A stretch of DNA of 64,000 bases, from assembly GCA_013822735.1 (NCBI GenBank), contig PNKZ01000016.1, positions 1 to 64,000 of the forward strand, given 5' to 3'. A program made the translations under genes and the position numbers. This DNA comes from Pirellula sp. GTDB lineage: Bacteria > Planctomycetota > Planctomycetia > Pirellulales > PNKZ01. Under the pieces are notes generated by a model, which saw nothing but the letters and a program-made list of their open reading frames with translations, ran no database searches and was not told the origin of the DNA. Shown here one piece after another: positions 28,125 to 36,871 of this stretch; positions within the stretch are counted from its first letter, which is position 1; each line of letters opens with the position of its first letter.

Positions 28125-29129
28125 TCAGTTCAGCAGCTTGCGAATCGCGGCCAAGTCGACCGATTCGCCGGCCCGCGGGAACGGAAACGGGAACAATTCC
28201 CATTCTTCCGTGAACGTCGCATGTGCGCCGGGCGCTAACACCTCGCGCGGACCGATCGGCTCCAACTCGATGCGCCCCGTTGCCGGATACCAAACGGAAA
28301 GCGTCAATCCCGCCGCCTCGTTGTAAACACGGTTTGGATCGGCCGCGAACCGTTTCACAAACAGCACGTTACTCGGCATCGCATAAGCCAAGCGTCCGGC
28401 GTAGGTGTCGAAGCCGAGTTTCGGCTTGCGCGGCGGCGCCAGAATTTCGAGAAAGCCGTCGCGCTCCCGAATCAAGTCGTCCTTGTTGCGCACGTTGATG
28501 ATGGCGCTATCCTCGTACATCGCATACTTGCTCGGGAAGCGGCTCGGCCGATCGCCCAGCGGAATCAGGCAAATGCCGCCACCGGGTGAAAACGAACGGC
28601 CCCAATGGCAAACTTCGCGATCCGTCGAACCGATGTTCATGAGCGTCTGCGCGCATTGAAGCCGGCTGCCGCCGTCGGCAGAATCGATCAGTCGAAACGT
28701 GCGGCGTACTTGCATCCCCGCCGACTCTTCGCGAGGGCTCGTCAGCTCGACTTCAAACGAGCCGAGAATTTTCGCGGTCCAAGTGCCCGACCAAATCTGC
28801 GGATGCGGCGTTACGACTAGTTCCGGTCCGTAATCGAAGCGGCCGGCCGTCATCGCGGCGCCCTTTACGCCCGGCCGCCACTCGCGCTCCTTGGCGTCGT
28901 CGAGATAGAGCGCCTGTTTACCTGCGAGAGAGAATTCCAGCACTCGCCCGCCGGCTTGCGGACAAAGCACGACCCGCACGTCGCCGCGCTGTAACTCAAT
29001 TGCTTGGTCGTACGCACCAAAGCTCGTCACGCGGGCCGGAATATCGGCGGCAAACAAACCGGTGCCGGAAGTTCCCCACGCCTGAATCGTCACGAGAGCC
29101 AAAAAAACGCTTCGAAAACAACCGTTCAT
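28125..29129 (-). CDS. DUF4380-like exported protein
   Basis: A 334-residue protein with a signal peptide (MNGCFRSVFLALVTIQAW to FAADIPA). It is rich in beta-strands: VRVVLCPQAGGRVLEFSLAG, SGTWTAKILGSFEVELTSP and TLMNIGSTDREVCHWGRSF. Together with the ending FTEEWELFPFPFP this resembles DUF4380 or aldose-epimerase-like sandwich proteins that bind sugars. Family membership is by recall and not verified. ATG 29129 has GAGGT 5 bases upstream, so the longer frame to 29357 is rejected. The function is unknown, with a possible role in carbohydrate handling. Confidence 0.65.
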   Translation of the reverse strand: MNGCFRSVFLALVTIQAWGTSGTGLFAADIPARVTSFGAYDQAIELQRGDVRVVLCPQAGGRVLEFSLAGKQALYLDDAKEREWRPGVKGAAMTAGRFDYGPELVVTPHPQIWSGTWTAKILGSFEVELTSPREESAGMQVRRTFRLIDSADGGSRLQCAQTLMNIGSTDREVCHWGRSFSPGGGICLIPLGDRPSRFPSKYAMYEDSAIINVRNKDDLIRERDGFLEILAPPRKPKLGFDTYAGRLAYAMPSNVLFVKRFAADPNRVYNEAAGLTLSVWYPATGRIELEPIGPREVLAPGAHATFTEEWELFPFPFPRAGESVDLAAIRKLLN

Positions 29130-29214
29130 GCGACACCTCTTGCGTAGTACTAATTCGCTCGCGCGGTATTGTACCAGAGGGGCCGGCCAAATTTGGCCAA
29201 GCGCAGGCGGGTTG

Positions 29215-30345
29215 CTAACCGGCACGCGCCCGACTTCGAGTCGGCTTGGCCGAACGTTTGAGAAACCGCAGCAAACGACGTTCGGCAGTCGATAGATCGG
29301 AGTGCGAACGGCGCGAGCTGCCATGCCCGCCGAAGTAGGGCAAGGCGCCGTCCGCAAACGCTTCCAATATTGCCGGGTGAATATAGCTTTTGCGGCAAAC
29401 GGCCGGCGTATTCCCGAGCCGTTCCGCGACTTGCTTCACCGCCTCGACGATGAGCTTGGGAACTGCCGTTCGTTGCTCCTGTTTGGGATGCCGCGCTAAT
29501 ACTTCCAGCGCCAGCAGCGTGCCGGACCAAGTGCGGAAATCCTTCGCCGTGAACGCTTCGCCGGTGACCTCCTGCAAGTAGTCGTTGACGTCGGTCGAGG
29601 TCACGCGATGGATCTTCCCGGCTTCATCGCGGTACTCAAATAGCTGTCGGCCCGGCAGTTCCTGACACTTACGCAACATGCGGGCCATCCGCGGATCGTG
29701 AAGCTCAATATCGTGCGTCTTGCCGCTCTTGCCGCGAAACTGAAATCGTGCGATATCCCCGCGCACGTTGACGTGACGATCGCGCATCGTCGTCAGGCCG
29801 TAGGAACCGTTGTCACGGGCGTATTCCTCGTTACCGACTCGAATGAGCGTCGTTTCCAGAAGTCGCACGATGATCGCAAGCACGCGCTCGCGCGTCATGC
29901 CGCGTTGTGCGAGATCTCGCGTTACGCGACGTCGCAACTTGGGTAACGCCGCGGCGAACTCGATGAGGTTCTCAAATTTCGCTTCGTCGCGCACGCGTCG
30001 CCAGCGGTCGTGATACCGATACTGCTTTCTTCCGCGTTGGTCTTTTCCGGTGGCTTGTAAGTGGCCGGATGCGGATGTGCAGATCCAAACATCGGTCCAA
30101 GCAGGTGGAAGCACCAAGGCTTGGAACCGCGCCAACAGCGAAGCCTTCCTGACGACTTTCCCTTCCGGGTTGATAAAGTAAAAGCCCTTACCACGCCGCA
30201 GCCTTTGAAACCCAGGTTCCTCGTCGCTGGTGTAGCGCAGCGAAACCGCTTCCGCAGCCGCGACGTTTGCGGCCGCGGAATCATTCGGACTCGCAGCCGA
30301 GGACGCTCGTGTCGATCGACGTGGTTTCGCACGCTTCGTCGTCAT
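29215..30345 (-). CDS. DNA topoisomerase IB
   Basis: A 376-residue poxvirus/bacterial-type IB topoisomerase that relaxes supercoils through a 3-prime phosphotyrosine link. A Ser/Ala-rich basic N-terminal tail (1-40) precedes GFYFINPEGKVV and the core. The catalytic residues are visible: Arg near 169 in TLIRVGNEEYA, Lys in FRGKSGKTHD, Arg 271 in KDFRTWSGT, and the nucleophile Tyr 321 in CRKSYIHP. ATG 30345 overlaps the methyltransferase stop as ATGA. The longer frame to 30954 is an artefact inside that gene. Confidence 0.93.
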   Translation of the reverse strand: MTTKRAKPRRSTRASSAASPNDSAAANVAAAEAVSLRYTSDEEPGFQRLRRGKGFYFINPEGKVVRKASLLARFQALVLPPAWTDVWICTSASGHLQATGKDQRGRKQYRYHDRWRRVRDEAKFENLIEFAAALPKLRRRVTRDLAQRGMTRERVLAIIVRLLETTLIRVGNEEYARDNGSYGLTTMRDRHVNVRGDIARFQFRGKSGKTHDIELHDPRMARMLRKCQELPGRQLFEYRDEAGKIHRVTSTDVNDYLQEVTGEAFTAKDFRTWSGTLLALEVLARHPKQEQRTAVPKLIVEAVKQVAERLGNTPAVCRKSYIHPAILEAFADGALPYFGGHGSSRRSHSDLSTAERRLLRFLKRSAKPTRSRARAG

Positions 30346-31349
30346 ACGGCCGACCACGTCTGCCGCAGCAGGCATGTCGGCGGATTGGGCCCGCGGAACT
30401 GCCAGTTCCACGATTCGCTGCCGAGCATGCACATCAACATGTCGAACGTTTGTCGCGGGCTGCGGCAGGCGTTGGGAATCGACGCCCCGAGGATCTTCAG
30501 TCCCTTCCAAGTCGGCAGAACGGCACGAATGCGGCGGAGCCATTCCTCGCTCGTCAGATGGTAGTCGTACGTGCCGTCGACTGTTTCCAGCAGCTGAAAC
30601 TTCCCGGCCGCACAGGTTTCGAATTGGCCGAGCGTGGGATAGAAGCCGCCGAAGGCGCGCGCCAGCCAAGCCCAATGCCAGTCGTCGCCGCCGCGCTTGT
30701 GACGCCAAGGGCTCGTCAACAAGGCCTGCGGTTCCGGCGTGCGGAGGAAATGGATCGTTGTATTGATAAACTTCCTGACCGGCGACTGTGGATCGATCGC
30801 GCGACGGAAGATGCCGAACATCTGTTCGTAGATCGTATCGGTTAGGCCGCGCGCCGCTTCTTCCGGCTGAACGAAGTGCTCGATCGGTCCGTTGGCGACG
30901 ACGGCATCGAACCGCCCGACGAAGGACTCGTCGAGCAACTTGTAATCGAGGCAACGTACGTCGAGCCCGCGACTTCGGCAGAGCCGTACTTGCTCGGGCG
31001 AGATCGTCACGCCGATGCCGTGAGCGCCGCGCCGCTTCACTTCGTCAAGCAGCGTGCCGTTGCCGCAACCGACTTCCAAGATACGCGTGCCCGGGCCGCA
31101 TTCAACTTGATCGAGTACGTAGTTGACCTGATTGCGCTGGGCCTCTTCGTAGGAAACCGTGGGGTCGTTGTGGTAGACACCTTCGGTATAGTCGAGCAAG
31201 CCGCAAGCAGGAAAGAAGCGATCGAAGAGCGAGTAACAAGTCACGACGGTTGGAGCGTGCGTGACGAACTCCGGTGCCGTGGACTCTACTCGAATCGACG
31301 GTTCGTCGACGGGATGCAGGGCGACGGGAGACTGGACGACGGTAGCCAT
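30342..31349 (-). CDS. SAM-dependent methyltransferase, cyclopropane-fatty-acid-synthase-like
   Basis: A 335-residue class I methyltransferase. The SAM-binding motif LEVGCGNGTLLDEV is near 87-100, followed by GIGVTISPEQVRLCRSRGL (the CFA-synthase-type TISxEQ motif), LDYKLLD and FDAVVANGPIEHF. The preceding YTEGVYHNDPTVSYEEAQ matches the start of CFA/mycolic-acid methylases. The usual Y-I-F-P-G motif is not seen, so the substrate is open (lipid or other). ATG 31349 has GAGG 7 bases upstream. It is translationally coupled to topoisomerase IB, an unusual partner. Confidence 0.85.
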   Translation of the reverse strand: MATVVQSPVALHPVDEPSIRVESTAPEFVTHAPTVVTCYSLFDRFFPACGLLDYTEGVYHNDPTVSYEEAQRNQVNYVLDQVECGPGTRILEVGCGNGTLLDEVKRRGAHGIGVTISPEQVRLCRSRGLDVRCLDYKLLDESFVGRFDAVVANGPIEHFVQPEEAARGLTDTIYEQMFGIFRRAIDPQSPVRKFINTTIHFLRTPEPQALLTSPWRHKRGGDDWHWAWLARAFGGFYPTLGQFETCAAGKFQLLETVDGTYDYHLTSEEWLRRIRAVLPTWKGLKILGASIPNACRSPRQTFDMLMCMLGSESWNWQFRGPNPPTCLLRQTWSAV

Positions 31350-31602
31350 AACGAGGCCTCGCAAGTTGCCGCAGAGCAGAAACAGCCACGACACGCCGTA
31401 TTTTGCTTACGGCCGCGGTCGGGTGTACTTCAAGCAAAGCGTGCGCCGAGCCCTAGTGTTACGTCTTGGCGCGAAGGCGGCCGCCAACGTCCTGCATATT
31501 GGAGCAGGGGGAAACTACGGAGTTTACGCGATGAATCCCGACGCGCCGCCTCATCGCCTTGATCGCACAATGACCAACTTGCGCAACGGGCGGCGCATGA
31601 AA
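31350..31602. other. Intergenic region upstream of the methyltransferase gene
   Basis: With the adjoining terminator this 320-base gap separates the methyltransferase start from the Cys-rich peptide gene. It should contain the methyltransferase promoter. No clear -35/-10 pair, RNA or repeat was recognised. Confidence 0.3.
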
Positions 31603-31641
31603 AAGGGACCGGCGACGAAACATGTTCGCAGCCGGTCCCTT
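31603..31641 (-). terminator. Intrinsic terminator of the Cys-rich peptide gene
   Basis: Perfect 11-bp arms 31603-31613 and 31631-31641 (AAGGGACCGGC/GCCGGTCCCTT) lie 29 bases beyond the stop. On the minus strand the stem is followed by TTTCAT, after two Ts already paired in the stem. Confidence 0.6.
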
Positions 31642-31669
31642 CGATTCTTCACAACCAACGAGCCGTAGC

Positions 31670-32047
31670 TTAGCGGCGAACCATCAGGTTCGAAGCGGCA
31701 GCGCGGATCGTGCCGTTGCCGAAGCGACGGGCGCGGGTTTGGGCGACGGTCGTCGGAGCGGCGGTGCCGTCCGAAGCTTGGTCGGCCGCGGCAGCAGTCT
31801 TGTCGGCGGTCGGAGCCGGGGCCGGAGCGGCGGCAACAGCCGGAGCCGTGCCGGTCGCGGCGACGCAACCGCCGGCCGCACAAGCGTTGGTTGCGCAGGC
31901 GTTGGTCGCGCAGCCGGTCGAGCAGCAGCTCTTCTTCGCACAGCCGCGAGCCGGCTTGCAACAGCGACGAGCAAAAGCTTCCGAATCCAGCGACAAGGCA
32001 ACGACGCAAACCAAGCTGAGCAGACCGATAACGAGGTGACGAATCAT
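31670..32047 (-). CDS. Small Cys/Ala-rich exported protein
   Basis: A 125-residue protein with a signal peptide (MIRHLVIGLLSLVCVVALS to EAFA). A Cys cluster follows, RRCCKPARGCAKKSCC, with short CxTNAC repeats (CATNACATNACAAGGC). Then comes a long Ala/Pro/Thr spacer and a basic tail. AGGAGG sits 7 bases before ATG 32047, a very strong start. It has its own promoter candidate and terminator, so it is likely a highly expressed monocistronic gene. Small Cys-rich secreted proteins are common in planctomycetes and may be wall or envelope proteins. The function is unknown. Confidence 0.75.
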   Translation of the reverse strand: MIRHLVIGLLSLVCVVALSLDSEAFARRCCKPARGCAKKSCCSTGCATNACATNACAAGGCVAATGTAPAVAAAPAPAPTADKTAAAADQASDGTAAPTTVAQTRARRFGNGTIRAAASNLMVRR

Positions 32048-32198
32048 GGAAGATCCTCCTAAGTACTGAAGAGCCGTAACAGGCGGCGACGCAACTCCAT
32101 TTGTGCGACGCATCAACAACCCGCGGCTCAGTCCTCACCATTTTCGTGATGTGAGTACGATGAGCAACGAGTGCAGTTTGCCCAACCTACCTGCACGA

Positions 32199-32227
32199 AG
32201 AATAGTTCTCTTAAAATACGGCCACAA
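32199..32227 (-). promoter_or_regulatory. Sigma70-type promoter candidate for the Cys-rich peptide gene
   Basis: Minus strand TTGTGG (32227-32222), a 17-base spacer and TATTCT (32204-32199). It lies about 150 bases before the strong ribosome binding site of the gene at 32047. Confidence 0.4.
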
Positions 32228-32331
32228 ACGTCAAGCTGCGAAGGATACGCGGGCAAAGCGAACTTGGCCCGAACCGACTCCTCGCATCGATCGCGACACC
32301 GTGACAACCCGCCGACGTCGAAACGATACCG

Positions 32332-33528
32332 CTATCGCGAGTTCGTCGTCTCATACAGTCGCCACTTCAGCCACGCATGCAGCGACGCCGCCAGTCGTGC
32401 ATAGCCGTCGGCGTTGGGATGCACGGCGTTATTCTCCGGATAGCCGGATGTCACATCGATACCGAGTTCCGTCGGCACCACGAAGATGCGTTCCCCTTCG
32501 CGACCGCCGAAATGCTCCAGTTGCCGCTCAACCAGCCGTCGCTGAATCCGCTGCCAGCCGACGCGAGGGTACTTCCCTTTGTAATTGGCGGTAAATGCCT
32601 CATCCCGAGAGTTGGCCGGCGGCGTTAGGCAGACGGCCAAGTCCGCCGCCGGCGCGGCCTCGTGAAATGCCGCCAGTACGCGATCGGCATGCTTGAACAC
32701 GCCGTCGATATGGCGATCGAGCGCCGCCGGGTCGTCGGCCCGCGCGGCGAAGCAATCGTTGATGCCGAGCAGGAAGGTCACGACGTCGGGCTTTTGTCCG
32801 CCGCACGATTCCGCAAAGTACCTCGGCACGTCGAGGCCCGGCTTGCCGTCCTTTCCCAGAAATACGAACGGGCTGCTATGAATCCGCTTGGCAAAGTCCG
32901 GCTTCGGCTCGTAGCGCGTTGCAAACGTTTCCCAACGCCAGCCGCCGTACCCTTCATGGGCAACGCCCGGCGCGGCGTTTGCCGGCTTATGCGTACCAAG
33001 CATCGTCCACGTGGGATTGCCGGGCAGGCTCAATAGTCGCGCCCATTCATTGGGATAGAGCGACGCGTGCGTGAGGCTATCGCCGACGATCAGCAGATTC
33101 AGATTGCGACCCGCTCCCGCATCTGCCGGGGCGACGCAAAGTTCCGTCACGGCGAAATCGTTGAAACACCCGTCTTTGCCGGCAGCCACGACCGACAACT
33201 TGTGTTTGCCGACTTGCTCCACTTTTGGGGTGATGGCCCAATAGTCCGCCTCGTGTTCTCCAAATCCTGGTGCGTGGGCCCCGGCCGCGCGCTCTTCGAT
33301 TTTCGAGATGACGAAGCGGTCGCGCGCGATCGCCGGCCGAACATTGTCATAGTAAATCCGAAACTCCTGCCCGACCACGGCGTAGCAACGCGGCGGTACG
33401 CAGACCTGAGTGCCCGCTTCCTTTTGCTCCACCGTCGTCGCGGCGTCTTGCGCCGCGGCAAACGTCGTGAAGCACGCCAAAACGATCGGCAGAAAATATA
33501 GAATCGTTCCCCGCGAAAATGCTCGCAT
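32332..33528 (-). CDS. SGNH/GDSL-type esterase, exported
   Basis: A protein of 398 residues: signal peptide (MRAFSRGTILYFLPIVLACF to FAAAQ), a beta-rich N-terminal domain (28-135), then an SGNH hydrolase. Block I is IVGDSLTHAS with Ser151. The substrate-site Asn is in LLGINDCF (block III), and block V is NNAVHPNADGY with the catalytic His. Similar exported SGNH enzymes deacetylate carbohydrates. ATG 33528 with GGGGAG 5 bases upstream gives a perfect signal peptide; ATG 33576 is an alternative. It is divergent from the DUF1501 gene. Confidence 0.85.
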   Translation of the reverse strand: MRAFSRGTILYFLPIVLACFTTFAAAQDAATTVEQKEAGTQVCVPPRCYAVVGQEFRIYYDNVRPAIARDRFVISKIEERAAGAHAPGFGEHEADYWAITPKVEQVGKHKLSVVAAGKDGCFNDFAVTELCVAPADAGAGRNLNLLIVGDSLTHASLYPNEWARLLSLPGNPTWTMLGTHKPANAAPGVAHEGYGGWRWETFATRYEPKPDFAKRIHSSPFVFLGKDGKPGLDVPRYFAESCGGQKPDVVTFLLGINDCFAARADDPAALDRHIDGVFKHADRVLAAFHEAAPAADLAVCLTPPANSRDEAFTANYKGKYPRVGWQRIQRRLVERQLEHFGGREGERIFVVPTELGIDVTSGYPENNAVHPNADGYARLAASLHAWLKWRLYETTNSR

Positions 33529-33675
33529 ACGCGCTCCCCGAAAACTCCGATCCGTCCGTTGGTTCATGTTATTCATCGAACTCTCTTGATGTACGCAATT
33601 CCGGCCGATTAAGATACAAGCCCGCCCAAACGTGTCGACCCGCCCGGCCATTCCTACCTCAGGGCCCAGCACACG

Positions 33676-35145
33676 ATGCCCCTCCGTCATAACCCTGCCG
33701 CTCGCAACGCTTCCGCGTCGAAGTCCGCCGCCGCGCTCGATCGCCGCGCTTTCCTCGTCGCGTCGACTGCCGGTTTCGCCGGCCTGAGGTTCGGCACTCC
33801 GCAACTCGCCACTGCTGCGAGCACCGCCGCCGGCACCGTCGGCAACCGCAAGTCGAAAGCCAAGAGCACGATCCTCTTCTTCCTTTGCGGCGGCTCGTCG
33901 CATTTGGATATGTGGGACCTCAAACCGGATGCTCCGATGGAGTATCGCGGGCCGTTCAACCCCATCGCCACCAGCGCGCCGGGCCTAATGATCGGCGAGC
34001 ACCTCCCGCTCACGGCCAAACAAGGCAAGCATCTCGCCATCGTTCGTTCGCTCCGCGGCACGGTCAACACCAACGATCACCACGCCGGCTACTACTACAA
34101 CCTCACCGGCCACGCGGCCGACGCGACATTCCTCTCGCTCGGCAACAATCGCACCCCCATGCCCGACGACTGGCCGTACATCGGCACGGTCGTCGGTTCG
34201 CGGATGCCTCCGAGCGACGGCCTGCCGAACTCCATCACGCTGCCGTATATGCCGAGCCCCGCCCCCTATACGCGGCCCGGTCAGTTCGCGGCCCGACTCG
34301 GCGTCGAACACGATCCTCTGTACGTCTACGGCGACCTTGAAAAGCCGCTGGAGTTTCAAGCTCCCGCCTTAGTCCTCTCGGGCGACGTCGATGCGAACCG
34401 GCTTTCCTCGCGCAAGCATTTGCTTTCCACGCTCGACGAAGCCCGGCGCGATTTCGACGGCATCGCCGACAAGCAGAAGTGGTCGCAGTTGCAGACGCGC
34501 GCCTTGTCGTTGCTGGGCGCTTCGCAAACCACGGCGGCCTTCGACGTCGCCGGCGAGCCGCAATCACTCCGCGAGCGCTACGGCCAAACCGTCAACGGTA
34601 TGAGCTTGCTCGTGGCCCGGCGCTTGGTCGAGGCCGGCGTGCCGTTCATCACCGTCTTCTGGATGGGGAACAACGCGAAACTTGGCAAGAAATGCAAAAG
34701 CGCCGGCGGTTGGGATACGCACGGCAACAATTTCAACTGCCTCCGCGACGATCTGCTCCCCGAGTTTGATCGCGGCTTTTCCGCCCTGGTGGAAGACCTC
34801 AGCGATCGCGGGCTGCTCGACGAAACGCTCCTCATGGTCACCAGCGAGATGGGGCGCACGCCGAAAATCGGCGATCGTCGCTCGGGCGGCATTGCAGGGG
34901 CCGGCCGCGACCATTGGACGCATTGCCAGAGCATCGTCTTGGCCGGCGGCGGCATCCAAGGGGGCCAAGCCTATGGCACCACCGACAAGCGAGCCGAGTA
35001 CCCGGCCGAGAAACCGGTGACGCCGGCCCACATTGCGAAGACCGTTTATCACGCAATGGGCGTGCACGACCTGGAAGGAAAAGACAAAGACGGTCGGGTC
35101 TTTAATCTGCTCGCCGAAGGTGAGCCGATTCTCGACTTGTTCTAA
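33676..35145 (+). CDS. DUF1501 domain-containing protein
   Basis: This 489-residue protein belongs to the planctomycete-expanded DUF1501 family, which has a sulfatase/phosphatase-like fold. A Tat-like N-terminus has DRRAFLVASTAGFAGL. Then comes TILFFLCGGSSHLDMWDLKPDAP (the family opening), SLRGTVNTNDHHAGYYYNLTG, WDTHGNNF, MVTSEMGRTPKI and the late GRDHWTHCQSIVLAGGGIQGG. Most planctomycete DUF1501 genes are paired with a DUF1549/DUF1553 cytochrome-like gene. None is next to this one. The substrate is unknown. A three-stem structure lies just after the stop. Confidence 0.93.
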   Translation: MPLRHNPAARNASASKSAAALDRRAFLVASTAGFAGLRFGTPQLATAASTAAGTVGNRKSKAKSTILFFLCGGSSHLDMWDLKPDAPMEYRGPFNPIATSAPGLMIGEHLPLTAKQGKHLAIVRSLRGTVNTNDHHAGYYYNLTGHAADATFLSLGNNRTPMPDDWPYIGTVVGSRMPPSDGLPNSITLPYMPSPAPYTRPGQFAARLGVEHDPLYVYGDLEKPLEFQAPALVLSGDVDANRLSSRKHLLSTLDEARRDFDGIADKQKWSQLQTRALSLLGASQTTAAFDVAGEPQSLRERYGQTVNGMSLLVARRLVEAGVPFITVFWMGNNAKLGKKCKSAGGWDTHGNNFNCLRDDLLPEFDRGFSALVEDLSDRGLLDETLLMVTSEMGRTPKIGDRRSGGIAGAGRDHWTHCQSIVLAGGGIQGGQAYGTTDKRAEYPAEKPVTPAHIAKTVYHAMGVHDLEGKDKDGRVFNLLAEGEPILDLF

Positions 35146-35162
35146 CGGCGCTTCAAAGAGCC

Positions 35163-35218
35163 ATTTAGCCCCTGGTCGGCGACCAGGGGCGCCCGCCGTC
35201 GCCGACGGCGGGCTAAAT
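35163..35218. terminator. Three-way hairpin after the DUF1501 gene
   Basis: An outer 8-bp stem ATTTAGCC (35163-35170) pairs with GGCTAAAT (35211-35218). Partly overlapping it are two 10-bp hairpins, 35168-35177 with 35181-35190 and 35191-35200 with 35204-35213, each with a 3-base loop. It begins 17 bases past the stop codon. The GGTCGGCGACC-type stem recurs at 51059-51081, so it may be a dispersed element used as a terminator. Confidence 0.5.
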
Positions 35219-35259
35219 AACGCCGCAAGAATCGTCGTAAGTCAATTTTCATTCGCGCG

Positions 35260-35389
35260 ACTTACGTCGATTCTCCATTTCACGGTGCGCAGATAGCTCG
35301 AGTTATCTGCGCATCCCTTGTGGGTTTTGGGGTTGTGCGCAGATAGTTCGAGTTATCTGCGCGGTGCGTAGATTACCGTCGACGTAAGT
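35260..35389. repeat. 130-bp element with 11-bp terminal inverted repeats (second copy)
   Basis: Ends ACTTACGTCGA (35260-35270) and TCGACGTAAGT (35379-35389) are identical to those of the 291-422 element. The core carries two near-identical hairpins 50 bases apart. Further partial ACTTACG copies flank it (35236-35243 and 35407-35413). It lies in the 580-base gap between the DUF1501 and kinase genes, which holds no convincing gene. Confidence 0.5.
35286..35362. repeat. Tandem hairpin pair
   Basis: Two copies of TGCGCAGATAGYTCGAGT plus TATCTGCGC begin at 35286 and 35336. Each forms a 9-10 bp stem around an 8-base loop. They differ at one loop base and at the last stem base. Only two units exist, so this is not a CRISPR array. 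Confidence 0.6.
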
Positions 35390-35416
35390 GGGAATCGCGA
35401 GCAGCGACTTACGCCA

Positions 35417-35440
35417 AAGTAGTCCGCCGCTCCGCGGCGG
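35417..35440 (-). repeat. Palindromic GC-rich repeat with CTACTTT tail
   Basis: On the minus strand these 24 bases are identical to 1-24: a CCGCCGC/GCGGCGG stem (35424-35440) and the tail ACTACTTT. It is followed about 30 bases later by the inverted ACTTACGTCGA end at 35389. Confidence 0.55.
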
Positions 35441-35499
35441 AAATGCGTATTCCTCTTCGAAACCGATGGTCATCGCGCACCGCGACGCAACGTCCTCCG

Positions 35500-35520
35500 C
35501 CGCCGCGGAGCGGCGGCCTA
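35500..35520 (+). repeat. Palindromic GC-rich repeat, third copy
   Basis: Stem CCGCCGC (35500-35506) and GCGGCGG (35510-35516) around GGA, tail CCTA. It has the same stem as the copies at 1-24 and 35417-35440 but diverges after the stem. Confidence 0.5.
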
Positions 35521-35725
35521 CCATGAATTGCCAAAGATCACCCCGCAAGGTAGCGAAACCGCAAGGCAATCTCCAGGCGATTTTTGGCCGGCCCAATTCG
35601 TCTAGGCCACTGCGGCTATTGCTTTCCGGACGATGTTCATTCACGACAACCGGGAGGTCTTTCGCTACGATGGAGACCGGCGCGTGGGCAGCTCGCAATT
35701 TCTGTAAGGCCGTGATCGACGTTTT

Positions 35726-36850
35726 ATGACCAAGCAAACTGCGGCGCTTTTGGGCGCATTTCTATTGCGCGAACGCGAGGCGTTGTTGGCCAACTGGCGC
35801 AAACAGGTCAAGCAATTGCCGTCGGCGCGTCCGCTCGACGTGCCGACCCTCAACGACCATCTGCCGCGGCTCATCGACGAGTTGGCCGCGGCGCTCGCCG
35901 AAGGTTCCGACGAATCGATCCCCCATGCGCTCGAAGCGCGTAGTTCGCTGGCGCACGGACAGCAGCGCGTGCAGGACGCCTTCGACATCGAAGAGATTGT
36001 CGCCGAGTACAATATTCTTCGCGAATGCATCCACGACCTCGCCGACGAGCACGGCTTGGTCATGCAAGGCCGGCCGTTTCACATCGTCAATCGGGTGCTC
36101 GACGGCGCGATCGGCCTGGCCGTGCAGGCGTACGCTTCGGAGCGGGCGGCCGAAGTGCAGCGCAAGCGGGAAGAGTATCTCGCGTTCGTGGCGCACGATC
36201 TGCGTACGCCGCTCAACGCCATTTCGTTGGCGGCGAGAGTTCTGGAGTTTATCCTCCCCGACAATGATCCGGGCGGTGATACGTCGCAAATGTTCAATGC
36301 CCTTCGCCGCGGCGTGCAGCAGCTCGAGGGCTTGGTCAGCAAAGTTCTCGAAGAAAACGTGAACTTGGAAACCGAAACCGGCATCACGTTGGAACGCCGT
36401 AGTTTCGATCTCTGGCCGCTTGTCGAAGCGCTCATTCACGACCTGCATCCGGTGGCTGGAACTTCCAGCACGCGGCTGATCAACAGCGTCCCCAACGAGT
36501 TAGTCGTCTACGCCGATGCGTCGTTATTGCGGCGCGTGTTCCAGAATCTGATCGCCAACGCCATCAAGTACACGCCGCACGGCGAAATCACGATCGGCGC
36601 TCGCGAAGTACCGGAAGAGAAACTCGTCGAGTGTTGGGTGGCCGACAACGGCTCGGGCATTCCGCCGGAACTGCTCGACCGCGTGTTTGAAAAGGGAGAA
36701 ACCGATCCCGAAAACACCGGCGGTATGGGCTTGGGGCTGGCGATCGTGCAAACGTTTACGGAAGCCCACGGCGGCACGGTGAGCGTCGAAAGTAAAGAAG
36801 GGGTCGGTTCCGAGTTCCGCTTTACGTTGCCGCTGCGTCTCACGACTTAA
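35726..36850 (+). CDS. Sensor histidine kinase with RsbRD-like N-terminal domain
   Basis: A 374-residue soluble kinase. Residues 1-135 are helical and resemble the RsbRD/RsbT co-antagonist N-terminal sensor domain (LLREREALLANWRKQV, HDLADEHGLVM). The H-box is FVAHDLRTPLNAIS with His157, the N-box NLIANAIKYTPHG, the G1 box VADNGSGIPPE, the F-box VFEKGE and the G2 box GMGLGLAIV. No membrane segment is seen and no response regulator lies beside it, so it is an orphan kinase. It may sense a cytoplasmic signal. Confidence 0.9.
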   Translation: MTKQTAALLGAFLLREREALLANWRKQVKQLPSARPLDVPTLNDHLPRLIDELAAALAEGSDESIPHALEARSSLAHGQQRVQDAFDIEEIVAEYNILRECIHDLADEHGLVMQGRPFHIVNRVLDGAIGLAVQAYASERAAEVQRKREEYLAFVAHDLRTPLNAISLAARVLEFILPDNDPGGDTSQMFNALRRGVQQLEGLVSKVLEENVNLETETGITLERRSFDLWPLVEALIHDLHPVAGTSSTRLINSVPNELVVYADASLLRRVFQNLIANAIKYTPHGEITIGAREVPEEKLVECWVADNGSGIPPELLDRVFEKGETDPENTGGMGLGLAIVQTFTEAHGGTVSVESKEGVGSEFRFTLPLRLTT

Positions 36851-36871
36851 CGCGGCGTTTTCGTCGGGTTA

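Noticed and set aside
30342-30954. N-terminal extension of topoisomerase IB to 30954
   Set aside because: It lies inside the methyltransferase gene in another frame, and ATG 30345 gives a complete topoisomerase with an ATGA overlap.
35286-35362. Tandem hairpins considered as a CRISPR remnant
   Set aside because: Only two units, each itself a palindrome with a 22-base gap between them, and no cas genes in the window.
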